Of a stretch of DNA of 64,000 bases, positions 56,427 through 64,000 are shown piece by piece. The position numbers and the translations under genes were made by a program. Each line of letters begins with the position of its first letter. Within the stretch, counting starts at the first letter, position 1. Origin of the DNA: Chromatiales bacterium 21-64-14 (GTDB taxonomy: Bacteria; Pseudomonadota; Gammaproteobacteria; 21-64-14); the NCBI GenBank assembly GCA_002255365.1, contig NCBI01000011.1, positions 1 through 64,000 on the forward strand, in the 5' to 3' direction. Below the pieces are notes generated by a model, which saw nothing but the letters and a program-made list of their open reading frames with translations, did not search any database and was not told the DNA's origin.

Positions 56427-57523
56427 GCTTCCGTCTCCAGATGCACCAGTTCGCGAAGTACTGTGGTGGCGTACGCGCCAGCTGGGAGGCGAAACTCAAA
56501 CTCCGCTCCATCCGCGACCCGAGCCAGACGCAATGCCGGCACCATCACCCGCAGGGTGCGCCGCTCCGCCCGCAGGCCAGCCGCTTCCAGTCCCGCGCGC
56601 AACGTTGTCTCGCCGGCCAGGGCCGCGGCCTCCACTTCGGCGCAGTGTCCCGTGACCCGGCTACCGCCCGCGCCCCACAGGGGGCCAGTGGGATGGACGT
56701 CCCCTTGCGCCGCGCGGCGTTCGAGGACCGCATCTGGTTGCGGGACCGCGAACACGCTGTGGGTACCTTCCAACATGGCCACCTCTCCGGGGAGCAACCG
56801 ATCCCAGTCCCCTGCCTGCACCCGGCGCGTAAGCACGGTATTGAACAGGTGGGCGCGGGCCGCCGACAGATAAAGTCCGCGGCGGAGCCGGTCGGGCGCG
56901 CGGGTGTCCCCCCGGAACCACGCCTGCGCCGCCGTTACATTGCCGTATTGCAGGCCGAAACGCTGGGGCCCGAAATAGTTGGGAACCCCGCTCCGGGCAA
57001 CCCGGGCCACGCGGCGCTCCAGATCGTCCCAGGGGCCTTGGGGTTCCCGCAGCAGGATACGAAACCGGTTGCCGTGCAACGCGCCTCGGCGCAACTTGCG
57101 ACGGTGGCGTGACACGCTCAGCACCTGCAAGGCATCACCTTCCAACTGCGCCCAATCCGGTTCACGGGTACCGGGAACCCGTATCGAGAACCACTGCACC
57201 GCGACCGCGTGGCGGTCTTTAAGTCCTGCGTAGCTCACGTCCCGCGCCGGCACCTCCGCGATCCGCGCCAGTTCCCGGGCGACCCACGGGGTATTGCAGT
57301 CCCGTTTGCGGATCTGGATCAGGAAGTGTTCACCATTGCCGTCGGGCGCGAACCCCAGGTCCTCCTCCACCTGAAAATCCTCCGGGCACGCTCGGATCCG
57401 GCCCGTCACGGCGGGGACGTCCCCCAAGCGCGCCAACGCCGGCTCCAAGGTGCTGCGGCCCCCTGCCATGGGAGGCGCCAGCCGGGGGTATCGCGGCACG
57501 GCGGCGGTATCCAATCGGTCCAT
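56423..57523 (-). CDS. truD: tRNA pseudouridine(13) synthase TruD
   Basis: A 366-residue enzyme that isomerises U13 of tRNA-Glu. ENGEHFLIQIRKR-type start (GNGEHFLIQI), the catalytic Asp motif VSYAGLKDRHAVAVQWFSI and PNYFGPQRFG are family hallmarks. Located between ispF and surE as in E. coli, but with bcp, a hypothetical and an Smr gene inserted. Its last bases overlap bcp. Confidence 0.97.
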   Translation of the reverse strand: MDRLDTAAVPRYPRLAPPMAGGRSTLEPALARLGDVPAVTGRIRACPEDFQVEEDLGFAPDGNGEHFLIQIRKRDCNTPWVARELARIAEVPARDVSYAGLKDRHAVAVQWFSIRVPGTREPDWAQLEGDALQVLSVSRHRRKLRRGALHGNRFRILLREPQGPWDDLERRVARVARSGVPNYFGPQRFGLQYGNVTAAQAWFRGDTRAPDRLRRGLYLSAARAHLFNTVLTRRVQAGDWDRLLPGEVAMLEGTHSVFAVPQPDAVLERRAAQGDVHPTGPLWGAGGSRVTGHCAEVEAAALAGETTLRAGLEAAGLRAERRTLRVMVPALRLARVADGAEFEFRLPAGAYATTVLRELVHLETEA

Positions 57524-57712
57524 GCTCCCGATCCATCTCGTCGAATAGGCCCATGCCGCGCTTGAACGACCGGAAAACGGTCGGTCCCCGATTGCCCCGT
57601 CGCGCCGCTACGCGCAGGGTCCCCGAACAGACACCTGGGAATGGCGGCGGAACCGGCCGGGGGGTCGCGCATGCATCCCGTGGGATGGGCCGGACCGACG
57701 CTCCAGGGCGGC

Positions 57713-58198
57713 TCAGCCGCTGGCGGCGGCCGGGGCCAGGAGCGCCACGGCGTGTGCGGCGATCCCTTCCTGCCGCCCGGTGAACCCCATGCCTTCGGTG
57801 GTAGTCCCCTTCAGGTTCACCTGCCCCACTTCCACCCGCAGATCCTGCGCCACGTTGGCACGCATGGCCTCCCGATGGGGTGCGAGCCGCGGAACCTGCG
57901 CAATGACGGTCAGGTCGACATTGACCACCCGCAACCCTTGCCGCGCCAGAAGCGTCACGACGTGGCGCACTAGCATGCGGCTGTCCGCACCCTTGTATTG
58001 GGGATCGCTGTCCGGGAAATGTTGTCCCAGGTCTCCGAGGGCTGCCGCGCCCAGCAACGCGTCGCACAACGCATGGAGCACCACATCACCGTCGGAATGG
58101 GCGGCAAGACCCCGGTCGAAGGGGATGCGCACCCCCCCGAGCACGAGGGCACGGCCATCCTGAAATGCGTGGGCGTCGTAGCCGTGACCGATACGCAT
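57713..58198 (-). CDS. ispF: 2-C-methyl-D-erythritol 2,4-cyclodiphosphate synthase
   Basis: A 161-residue enzyme of the non-mevalonate isoprenoid pathway, forming the cyclodiphosphate and releasing [14 protein letters not shown] and [19 protein letters not shown] carry the metal-binding Asp/His, and [18 protein letters not shown] closes the active site. The usual partner ispD is not next to it. Confidence 0.97.
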   Translation of the reverse strand: MRIGHGYDAHAFQDGRALVLGGVRIPFDRGLAAHSDGDVVLHALCDALLGAAALGDLGQHFPDSDPQYKGADSRMLVRHVVTLLARQGLRVVNVDLTVIAQVPRLAPHREAMRANVAQDLRVEVGQVNLKGTTTEGMGFTGRQEGIAAHAVALLAPAAASG

Positions 58199-58348
58199 GG
58201 CGCTTCAGACTCGATCCCAATTTCCGGTTGATAAAGTACGGGCGGGCCTGCCCCGCAGAGCGTTCACACAATAGCATATCCGGTGCGGCGCAGGAGGATC
58301 CCCGGGGCGGCGCGGCATGGGAACGCTGCCTGGACAAACCCTGTCCCG

Positions 58349-59053
58349 TCAGCCACCAACCTCCCGGATCCACGCGTCCAGGCAACCGGGACCTACCCGC
58401 TCCAGGGTCGGTCCCCAGCGGCGGGTATCCTCGCGCAACCGCCGCACGCATAGGCCGGCGGTACCGCCGATCTCCGCGGCGTGTCCAATCCACCAGCGCT
58501 CCAGCCCTGTGGTGGTGACTTCCGGGTGAAACTGGAGCGCCAACGCGCTCGGTCCCCAGGCGAAGGCCTGGTTCACGCAGATTTCGGTACTGGCCAAACG
58601 GCGGGCGTCCTGGGGGAGATCAAAAGTGTCACCATGCCAGTGCAGCACCGGTACGTCGTCCGTCCCGAGGGGCTCCAGGCAGCCGCCGCGGGCCGCCTCC
58701 GACAGACGCAATGAAGACCATCCGATCTCCTTGCGGGGCGCCGTATAGACCCGTGCCCCCAGGGCCCGGGCCATGAGTTGGGCACCCAGGCAGATCCCCA
58801 GGGTCGGGCGCCGGGCAGCGAGCCGCGTTTCCAGCACCCGCAGCTCGTCCACCAGAAACGGGTAATCCGCCTCGTCGTTGGCGCCGATCGGTCCGCCCAG
58901 AATCACCAGCAGCTCGGCCTCCGGCTCCAGGCCAGCGAGATCGTCGATGCCCGCCTCCCGGTACTCGATCCGGTACCCGTTCCGTTCCAGGACCGCCCGG
59001 AAACTCCCCAGGTCCTCAAAGGGAACATGACGAACGACCACTGCGGACTTCAT
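58349..59053 (-). CDS. Class I glutamine amidotransferase (GuaA-N-like)
   Basis: A 234-residue protein of the stand-alone GATase type. Catalytic Cys in PTLGICLGAQLMA, oxyanion region VILGGPIGANDE, and the His/Glu pair in ALQFHPEV. Members annotated 'GMP synthase-glutamine amidotransferase domain' act as gamma-glutamyl hydrolases or transferases; the acceptor is not known here. GGAG seven bases upstream fixes the start. It follows dusA by 47 bases and is probably co-transcribed. Confidence 0.88.
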   Translation of the reverse strand: MKSAVVVRHVPFEDLGSFRAVLERNGYRIEYREAGIDDLAGLEPEAELLVILGGPIGANDEADYPFLVDELRVLETRLAARRPTLGICLGAQLMARALGARVYTAPRKEIGWSSLRLSEAARGGCLEPLGTDDVPVLHWHGDTFDLPQDARRLASTEICVNQAFAWGPSALALQFHPEVTTTGLERWWIGHAAEIGGTAGLCVRRLREDTRRWGPTLERVGPGCLDAWIREVGG

Positions 59054-59100
59054 CGACGGATCTCCTCTGACGTCACTGCCATCACCATCGGAAAATCGCA

Positions 59101-60126
59101 TCAGCCACTGGCCACCGCGGAGCATGCAATCTCGTCACGAACGCTCAACTCCAACGCGGCGTCCAGGATCAGCTCCGCCCCCGCACCGGGGCGCTGGAGC
59201 CCTGCACTCAGGCGCCGGCGCCAGACACGCGCGCCGGGCACGCCCTGAAACATCCCCAACAAGGGGTGCACTAAAGGTCGCAGCGCGGTACCGGCGGCCA
59301 ATTCCCGGCGCACGTAGAGCAGGTAGCGCTCCACCACCTCCATGCGTCCCGGCATTGGGCGACAATCGTGATAAAAACGTTGGTCCACCGCGGCCAGAAA
59401 ATAGGGGTTGTGATAGGCCTCGCGTCCGATCATGACGCCATCCACCCGTTGCAGGTGCGCAGCGGCGTCCTCCAGGCTGCGGACACCCCCGTTGAGCACG
59501 ATCTCCAGCATAGGGAAATCCGTCTTGAGCCGGTACACCACGTCGTAGCGCAGGGGCGGAATCTCGCGATTCTGTTTCGGGCTGAGCCCATGCAGCCAAG
59601 CCTTGCGCCCATGCACCACGAAAGTGGAACAGCCGGCGTCCGCCACCCGCGTGATGAACCCGGCCAGGGCCTCGTAGGAATCCCGATAGTCAATCCCGAT
59701 GCGGGTCTTCACCGTCACCGGCAGATCCACCGCATCGCCCATGGCGGCCACGCAATCCGCCACTCGTTCCGGCTCCGCCATCAGGCAGGCCCCGAACCGG
59801 CCCGACTGCACCCGATTGCTGGGGCATCCCACGTTCAGGTTGATCTCGTCGAATCCGGCCGCGGCGGCCAGTCGCGCGCAGCGGGCAAGGTCGCCGGGTT
59901 CGCTGCCGCCGAGCTGCACCGCCACCGGGTGTTCGGCGGGATCGTAACGCAACAGGCGCTCAGGCATCCCGTGCAGCAGCGCGCCGGTAGTGATCATCTC
60001 CGTGTACAACAGCACACGGCTCGAGATGAGCCGCGCCAGATAACGGTAATGCCGGTCGGTCCAATCCATCATGGGCGCCACGGCAAGGCGTCGGGAGAGT
60101 CGCGTCTTGGAGCAAGGTTGGTTCAT
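59101..60126 (-). CDS. dusA: tRNA-dihydrouridine(20/20a) synthase DusA
   Basis: A 341-residue FMN enzyme reducing uridines in the tRNA D-loop. VAPMMDWTDRHYRYLARL, EINLNVGCPSNRVQSGRFGACLM (catalytic Cys), VKTRIGID and VHGRKAWLHGLSPKQNREIPPL are typical DusA. The start MNQPCSKTRLSRR is chosen; the much longer open frame upstream is GC-driven and not coding. Confidence 0.96.
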   Translation of the reverse strand: MNQPCSKTRLSRRLAVAPMMDWTDRHYRYLARLISSRVLLYTEMITTGALLHGMPERLLRYDPAEHPVAVQLGGSEPGDLARCARLAAAAGFDEINLNVGCPSNRVQSGRFGACLMAEPERVADCVAAMGDAVDLPVTVKTRIGIDYRDSYEALAGFITRVADAGCSTFVVHGRKAWLHGLSPKQNREIPPLRYDVVYRLKTDFPMLEIVLNGGVRSLEDAAAHLQRVDGVMIGREAYHNPYFLAAVDQRFYHDCRPMPGRMEVVERYLLYVRRELAAGTALRPLVHPLLGMFQGVPGARVWRRRLSAGLQRPGAGAELILDAALELSVRDEIACSAVASG

Positions 60127-60631
60127 TGGGAAGACATCGGCATCGATAGCGGCTATTTTCAGTGGAATCGCCTGCCAATACAACGTGAGATCCGCCGGGC
60201 CCGCCGCGGGCCATGGCGTCCATCCGCATCCCCGCCAAGTCCACCGAGCCCCTGCTCCAGCCCAGCGCCGCCGCGGGTACGGCCCGCGCTTTCGGCCGCC
60301 TGGCTGCGGCACGCTCGTCGGGGAGTGGGTTCGCAGAGGGCGCGCTGCACGCGCCCATAGCGGGAGGGACACCATAACCCCGGGACCCCCGCCCAGCGGC
60401 CTGTTGTAGTCACCTTCGCGCAACATCCGTGATATCCTGCACCAGTCGGTTCCGTGGACCGCCTCCACGACCTTGTCACCCCGCGGAACAGTCGCGAGCG
60501 GCGGCGACGAAGCTACGGCGACGGACCGATCCGTCGCCGCGGGTGGCGGAGCGGCATACCCGCATGCGCTTGGTATACAAAGATGCGGCCGACGCACTGA
60601 ACACCCCGCCCCGGAGGCTCAGCGCCCGACC
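60127..60631. other. Intergenic region between dusA and polysaccharide genes
   Basis: About 500 GC-rich bases separating divergent transcription units; both flanking promoters should lie here but none matches consensus well. Open frames on both strands are extensions of neighbours without ribosome sites. A strong hairpin near the right end is listed separately. Confidence 0.5.
60516..60539. repeat. Perfect 10-bp hairpin upstream of the methyltransferase gene
   Basis: CGGCGACGGA and TCCGTCGCCG pair perfectly around CCGA, about 90 bases before the ATG. No T-run follows, so it is not a standard terminator. It may sit in the leader of the polysaccharide genes. Confidence 0.7.
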
Positions 60632-61360
60632 ATGCTATACCCCGCCCTGCGCCGACTGGTATCGGCGCTTAAACACACACCGCTCCATCCCCAGTGGCTG
60701 GTCTTTCTTCAGGAGGCACCCAATCTGCGTCACGCTGGCCGTTTGTCCAGCGGGCGCGTGCTTGACATCGGCAGCGCGGAGCAAAAGCCCCGTCACTATC
60801 TGTCCGGGGACTGCGAATATATCCCGTTGGACTACTACCAGACCGCCAGCCAGTGGTATCACACCCGGCCCCAGGTGTATGCCACCGCCCAGTTACTCCC
60901 GTTCCCCGCCGCGAGCATCGATACCGTGCTCCTGCTGGACGTGATGGAGCACCTGCCCGACCCGGACGCCGCGTTGAGCGAGATCTTCCGGGTCCTACGC
61001 GCGCGCGGGCGCTGCGTGGTGTTCGTGCCGTTCCTGTATCCGATACACGATGCCCCGTTGGACTTCACGCGGTGGACCCGGCACGGGCTGCGCTCCCTCG
61101 CCCAACGCCACGGGCTCTCCATCGCCGAGGAGACTGCACAGGGCCATGCCATCGAGTCCGCAGCCCTGCTCACTAACATCGCCCTGAGCAAGACCCTGCT
61201 CGACTGCATCCGCACCCGCAACCCGTTTGCGCTCCTGGCCATTTTTCTACCACTGCTGATTCCTTGCATCAACCTGCTCGCATGGTCCACGGCACGGATA
61301 ACGCCCCAGGTCGACTTCATGCCGTTCGGCTACCGCCTTGTCCTGACCAAGCCCGCATAA
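60632..61360 (+). CDS. SAM-dependent methyltransferase, membrane-associated
   Basis: A 242-residue class I methyltransferase: RVLDIGSAEQKPRHYL (SAM loop), CEYIPLDYYQ, TVLLLDVMEHLPDPDAALSEIFRVL (motif II/III) and a C-terminal hydrophobic segment (FALLAIFLPLLIPCINLL) suggesting membrane contact. Such enzymes in glycan clusters methylate sugars or lipid-linked intermediates. The stop is followed directly by the glycosyltransferase ATG, so they form an operon. The acceptor is unknown. GGAGG about 14 bases upstream is a rather distant ribosome site. Confidence 0.85.
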   Translation: MLYPALRRLVSALKHTPLHPQWLVFLQEAPNLRHAGRLSSGRVLDIGSAEQKPRHYLSGDCEYIPLDYYQTASQWYHTRPQVYATAQLLPFPAASIDTVLLLDVMEHLPDPDAALSEIFRVLRARGRCVVFVPFLYPIHDAPLDFTRWTRHGLRSLAQRHGLSIAEETAQGHAIESAALLTNIALSKTLLDCIRTRNPFALLAIFLPLLIPCINLLAWSTARITPQVDFMPFGYRLVLTKPA

Positions 61361-62494
61361 ATGCACCTGGCACTGATCAGCACCTCGTACCCGGACCGGG
61401 AACCCGGCAGCGAGGCAGCCGGTGCGTTCGTGGCGGACTTCGCTGAAGAACTGGCGCGGCATGTCCAAGTCACGGTCCTCGCCCCGGCGCGTCACGCCCG
61501 GGTGGACACGGAGGGGGCCCTCACGGTACGCCGGTTCGCGGTCCCGAGCCTGCCGCTGTCGCTGCTGCGACCCGCCAACCCCACCGCTTGGCCCGCGATC
61601 ATCAGAACACTGCACGCCGGGCAGCGCGCAGCGGAAACGTTGACGGCGGGACCGCCCATCGACCACATCCTGGCGCTATGGGCACTCCCGTCGGGTTATT
61701 GGGCGCGCCGCATCGGGAAGCGGCATGACGTCCCCTACAGCTGCTGGGCGCTGGGCAGCGACATCTGGTCGCTGGGGCATATCCCCCTGATCCGCAACCT
61801 GCTCCGAGGCGTGTTGCGAGCCGGCCGACATTGCTTCGCGGACGGTTACCTCCTCGGCCGGGAAGTCGAGGCCCTGGCGCAGCGCCCCTGCGAGTTTCTG
61901 CCCAGCGTGCGCCGGATGTCGGCATGCGAACCAAAATTGCTGCGCAGCGCGCCACCGTACCGGCTTGCGTTTCTCGGCCGCTGGCATACCAACAAGGGTA
62001 TCGACCTGTTACTAGAAGCCCTGGACCAACTGAACGACGACGACTGGCGTGCGATCGAGGAGATCCGCATCTGTGGCGGCGGTCCTCTGGAGGAACCGGT
62101 CCGAACCGCCGGTAACGCGCTCGCCGCGGCGGGGCGGCCGGTCACGCTGCGCGGCTATCAGGACCGGGACGAAGCCGCCCGGCTGTTGACCTGGGCGGAC
62201 TATGTGGTGCTACCGTCGCGTATCGAGAGCATTCCGGTGATATTCTCCGATGCCATACAGGTAGGGTGCCCGTTGATCGCCACCCCTGTGGGAGACCTGC
62301 CCCGGTTGTTCGGCGAATTCGAGGTCGGCATACTCTGCGCCGCCGCCTCGGCGGCGGCGATCACCGCGGGCATCCGTGCCGCGATCCTGCATCCCGCGAC
62401 CAAATTCAACGACGGCATCCGTCTGGCACGAAAACAGTTCGATCTGCCCCGCGCCTGCGGTTCGCTATTGAAACGTCTCGACCTCGCGCCGTGA
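61361..62494 (+). CDS. GT4-type glycosyltransferase
   Basis: A 377-residue GT-B fold enzyme. N-terminal HLALISTSYPDREPGSEAAGAF with the acceptor-side Gly loop, mid-chain LAFLGRWHTNKGIDLLLEAL, and the nucleotide-sugar site ADYVVLPSRIESIPVIFSDAI with the E-x7-E-like spacing of GT4 retaining transferases. It would add a sugar from a nucleotide donor to a cell-surface glycan. It begins at the base after the methyltransferase stop; its own stop overlaps a possible GTG start of the next gene. Confidence 0.9.
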   Translation: MHLALISTSYPDREPGSEAAGAFVADFAEELARHVQVTVLAPARHARVDTEGALTVRRFAVPSLPLSLLRPANPTAWPAIIRTLHAGQRAAETLTAGPPIDHILALWALPSGYWARRIGKRHDVPYSCWALGSDIWSLGHIPLIRNLLRGVLRAGRHCFADGYLLGREVEALAQRPCEFLPSVRRMSACEPKLLRSAPPYRLAFLGRWHTNKGIDLLLEALDQLNDDDWRAIEEIRICGGGPLEEPVRTAGNALAAAGRPVTLRGYQDRDEAARLLTWADYVVLPSRIESIPVIFSDAIQVGCPLIATPVGDLPRLFGEFEVGILCAAASAAAITAGIRAAILHPATKFNDGIRLARKQFDLPRACGSLLKRLDLAP

Positions 62495-62508
62495 CGCCGG
62501 CACCGGCC

Positions 62509-63444
62509 ATGACCCGTTTTTCCATCACCGATGCGGCGCCGCCGCACTGGGACAGGATCTGCGAAGCCCATGGCGCCTTGTTCCACAGCCGCCAGTGGCA
62601 GGAGCTGATCAACCAATCGTTCCGGGCCGCGAATCTTTATGGCTGGAGCGAGGAACGGCAACTGGGCTGCGCCATTTCCGTATTCCGGGCCGGGCCGTTC
62701 CGCGTCGCCTACGCCGGGTTTCCCGTAGGGGGCGCCGTCGGCAACGGCGGTCTGACCCGGGAAGACTTGGCCGATCTGTGCGCAGCACTGCGCGCGCGTC
62801 GGATCGCGTGTCTGCGCGTCCCGGTGAGCGCGTTCGGAGATCCGCTGTCCTTGGAATTTCCCTTCCGCTCAACGCCGGAGACCGCAATACCGGATCTCGC
62901 CTCCTGGAACCCTGACGCGTTCGCCAAGTTGCGCCACGACATCAGCCGGGTCCGGCGCGGCCCGTTGATCATCGCGGACGCCCCGCGCGGAGATATCCTC
63001 CATGCCCTGTATCGCGCTACGGTACGCAACCACCGCGGAAACGAACGCTACAACGCGGCGTATTTCGATGGTCTAGTCGCACTGGCCCGGGAACGCCCGG
63101 ACCTGCGTTGCCGGGTGGCGTTGTGTGAGGGGGTCACCGCGGGTTTTCTGGTGGCCGCAAAGCACGGTGGCCAATCCTACTACCTGCACGGCGCGAGCGC
63201 GCAGGCGTTCAAAAAGCACGCGCCGTCCGACGCACTGCTGTACGACGCCATCTCCTGGGCCCAGCGCGAACAGGCACAGGGCTTCAACCTCATGACTTCA
63301 CCGCCGGAACAACCTTCGCTAGTGCGCTACAAGGAAAAATGGGGCGCAACGACCCGCGCGCACAAGACCTATACCATTCCGGTACGGGCCATGGCCTGCA
63401 CCGCCTTCCAGGCGGCGGAATATCTGCACGGCAAACTGCGCTGA
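62509..63444 (+). CDS. FemAB/GNAT-like acyltransferase
   Basis: A 311-residue protein of the FemAB-related GNAT group: HGALFHSRQWQELI at the start, the paired GNAT-like halves, and HGGQSYYLHGASAQAFKKHAPSDALLYDAISWAQ followed by FNLMTSPPEQPSLVRYKEKWGA, the signature of proteins in exopolysaccharide clusters (PEP-CTERM/XrtA-associated FemAB-like). Probable transfer of an acyl or aminoacyl group to a glycan. A GTG six codons earlier, overlapping the glycosyltransferase stop, is an alternative start. Confidence 0.85.
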   Translation: MTRFSITDAAPPHWDRICEAHGALFHSRQWQELINQSFRAANLYGWSEERQLGCAISVFRAGPFRVAYAGFPVGGAVGNGGLTREDLADLCAALRARRIACLRVPVSAFGDPLSLEFPFRSTPETAIPDLASWNPDAFAKLRHDISRVRRGPLIIADAPRGDILHALYRATVRNHRGNERYNAAYFDGLVALARERPDLRCRVALCEGVTAGFLVAAKHGGQSYYLHGASAQAFKKHAPSDALLYDAISWAQREQAQGFNLMTSPPEQPSLVRYKEKWGATTRAHKTYTIPVRAMACTAFQAAEYLHGKLR

Positions 63445-63559
63445 CCCCGGGTCACGGAAGGTCTCCACCGGCGGACCAGGATGACAGGGACGCCACCCCC
63501 GGCCTTGGTTAATCCGCGATATTGCGGTGCAGGTCGGCCACCTGCACCGGAGTCGATCT

Positions 63560-64000
63560 TCATCCGCTGCGGTCTTCCCCGGTGCTCAGCCGATCCTGGA
63601 TATCCTTCAACAGCTCTGGGGACAGGTGGATGCGGTCGGCGACCGGAAACGACGCCGGCACGCGGTTGCGCGCATGGCGGCGATATCCCAGTGGCGCCAG
63701 CCATTCCTGGATCGAATCCAGGGCGCCGCGCGGATCCGTGCACAGGTCTTCGTAGCGCAACTCCATAAAACGTCCCGGCGCCCAGGCCTCCAGATCACGC
63801 CGAGCGATCCGCTCCACCGCCTTCACCTGCTCGACTGCTTGCTGCCACAGCGGCTGGGCCAGAAGACGCCGGTAACCGGGTGGTTTGACCGACCACCAAG
63901 TCTCGCGGCCGGTTCTGGCGGCGCGCGCCTTGAGCACCGACTGGATCACCAGCACCGGGTCGCGGCGCACCAACAGGAACCGGGCATCCGGAAATATGCG
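63560..64000 (-). CDS. Sulfotransferase family protein, 5' end outside the window
   Basis: The C-terminal 146 residues of a PAPS-dependent sulfotransferase: ARFLLVRRDPVLVIQSVLKAR matches the 3'-phosphate binding motif (Arg and Ser), and RFMELRYEDLCTDPRGALDSIQEWL the conserved YEDL segment near the end. It would transfer sulfate to a carbohydrate or lipid. The gene is convergent with the acyltransferase gene and runs off the right edge. Together with the preceding three genes it suggests a sulfated, methylated surface glycan. Confidence 0.85.
   Translation of the reverse strand, partial: RIFPDARFLLVRRDPVLVIQSVLKARAARTGRETWWSVKPPGYRRLLAQPLWQQAVEQVKAVERIARRDLEAWAPGRFMELRYEDLCTDPRGALDSIQEWLAPLGYRRHARNRVPASFPVADRIHLSPELLKDIQDRLSTGEDRSG

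Overview
The window looks like a GC-rich (roughly 60%+) gammaproteobacterial chromosome. The housekeeping gene order is classic for that class: rlmE-ftsH-folP-glmM-tpiA-secG-tRNA-Leu(GAG)-nuoA...N, and ispF-truD-...-surE-pcm-yqaA-nlpD-rpoS. The species cannot be named from sequence alone; a chemolithotrophic or acidophilic relative of the Ectothiorhodospiraceae/Acidiferrobacteraceae is a guess from gene style only.

Region 1 (1 to about 17,184) is a genomic island or the right end of an integrative element. It ends at a tyrosine integrase beside the 3' end of an initiator tRNA (tRNA-fMet). It carries small translationally coupled hypotheticals, an unusual set of nucleic-acid enzymes (UvrD-like helicase, NERD nuclease, HD hydrolase, a second RNase III, a RecD2-like helicase, an RNase HI-like gene and a DEDDh exonuclease), a 5'-truncated tnpB, a HicAB-type toxin-antitoxin pair and two clusters of eroded type I-E-like CRISPR repeats without cas genes. 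Decay is visible: an in-frame TGA splits recD2, TAG and TGA interrupt the RNase HI gene, and a one-base loss in an A-run frameshifts a Cys-rich protein gene.

Region 2 (17,352 to 22,867) is an exopolysaccharide block on the minus strand. It holds a pgaD-pgaC-pgaA-like operon with no pgaB in view, followed by a PEP-CTERM-type surface protein with its own strong promoter and a structured leader.

Region 3 (23,315 to 38,350) is a complete 14-gene nuoABCDEFGHIJKLMN operon for respiratory complex I, transcribed on the minus strand from a clear sigma-70 promoter. Region 4 (38,451 to 46,992) holds tRNA-Leu, secG, tpiA, glmM, folP, ftsH and rlmE on the minus strand, with yhbY divergent, then a frameshifted DUF4149-type membrane protein gene and a conserved hypothetical.

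Region 5 (47,000 to 50,830) is a small accessory patch. It has a 144-bp MITE-like element, a 73-bp half copy of it, two small acidic proteins, a stand-alone ERCC4-type nuclease and an AI-2E-family permease. Region 6 (50,831 to 60,126) is stress and housekeeping: rpoS, nlpD, yqaA, pcm, surE, an Smr protein, a peroxiredoxin, truD, ispF, a glutamine amidotransferase and dusA. Region 7 (60,632 to the end) starts a polysaccharide-modification cluster with a methyltransferase, a glycosyltransferase, a FemAB/GNAT-like acyltransferase and a sulfotransferase cut by the window edge.
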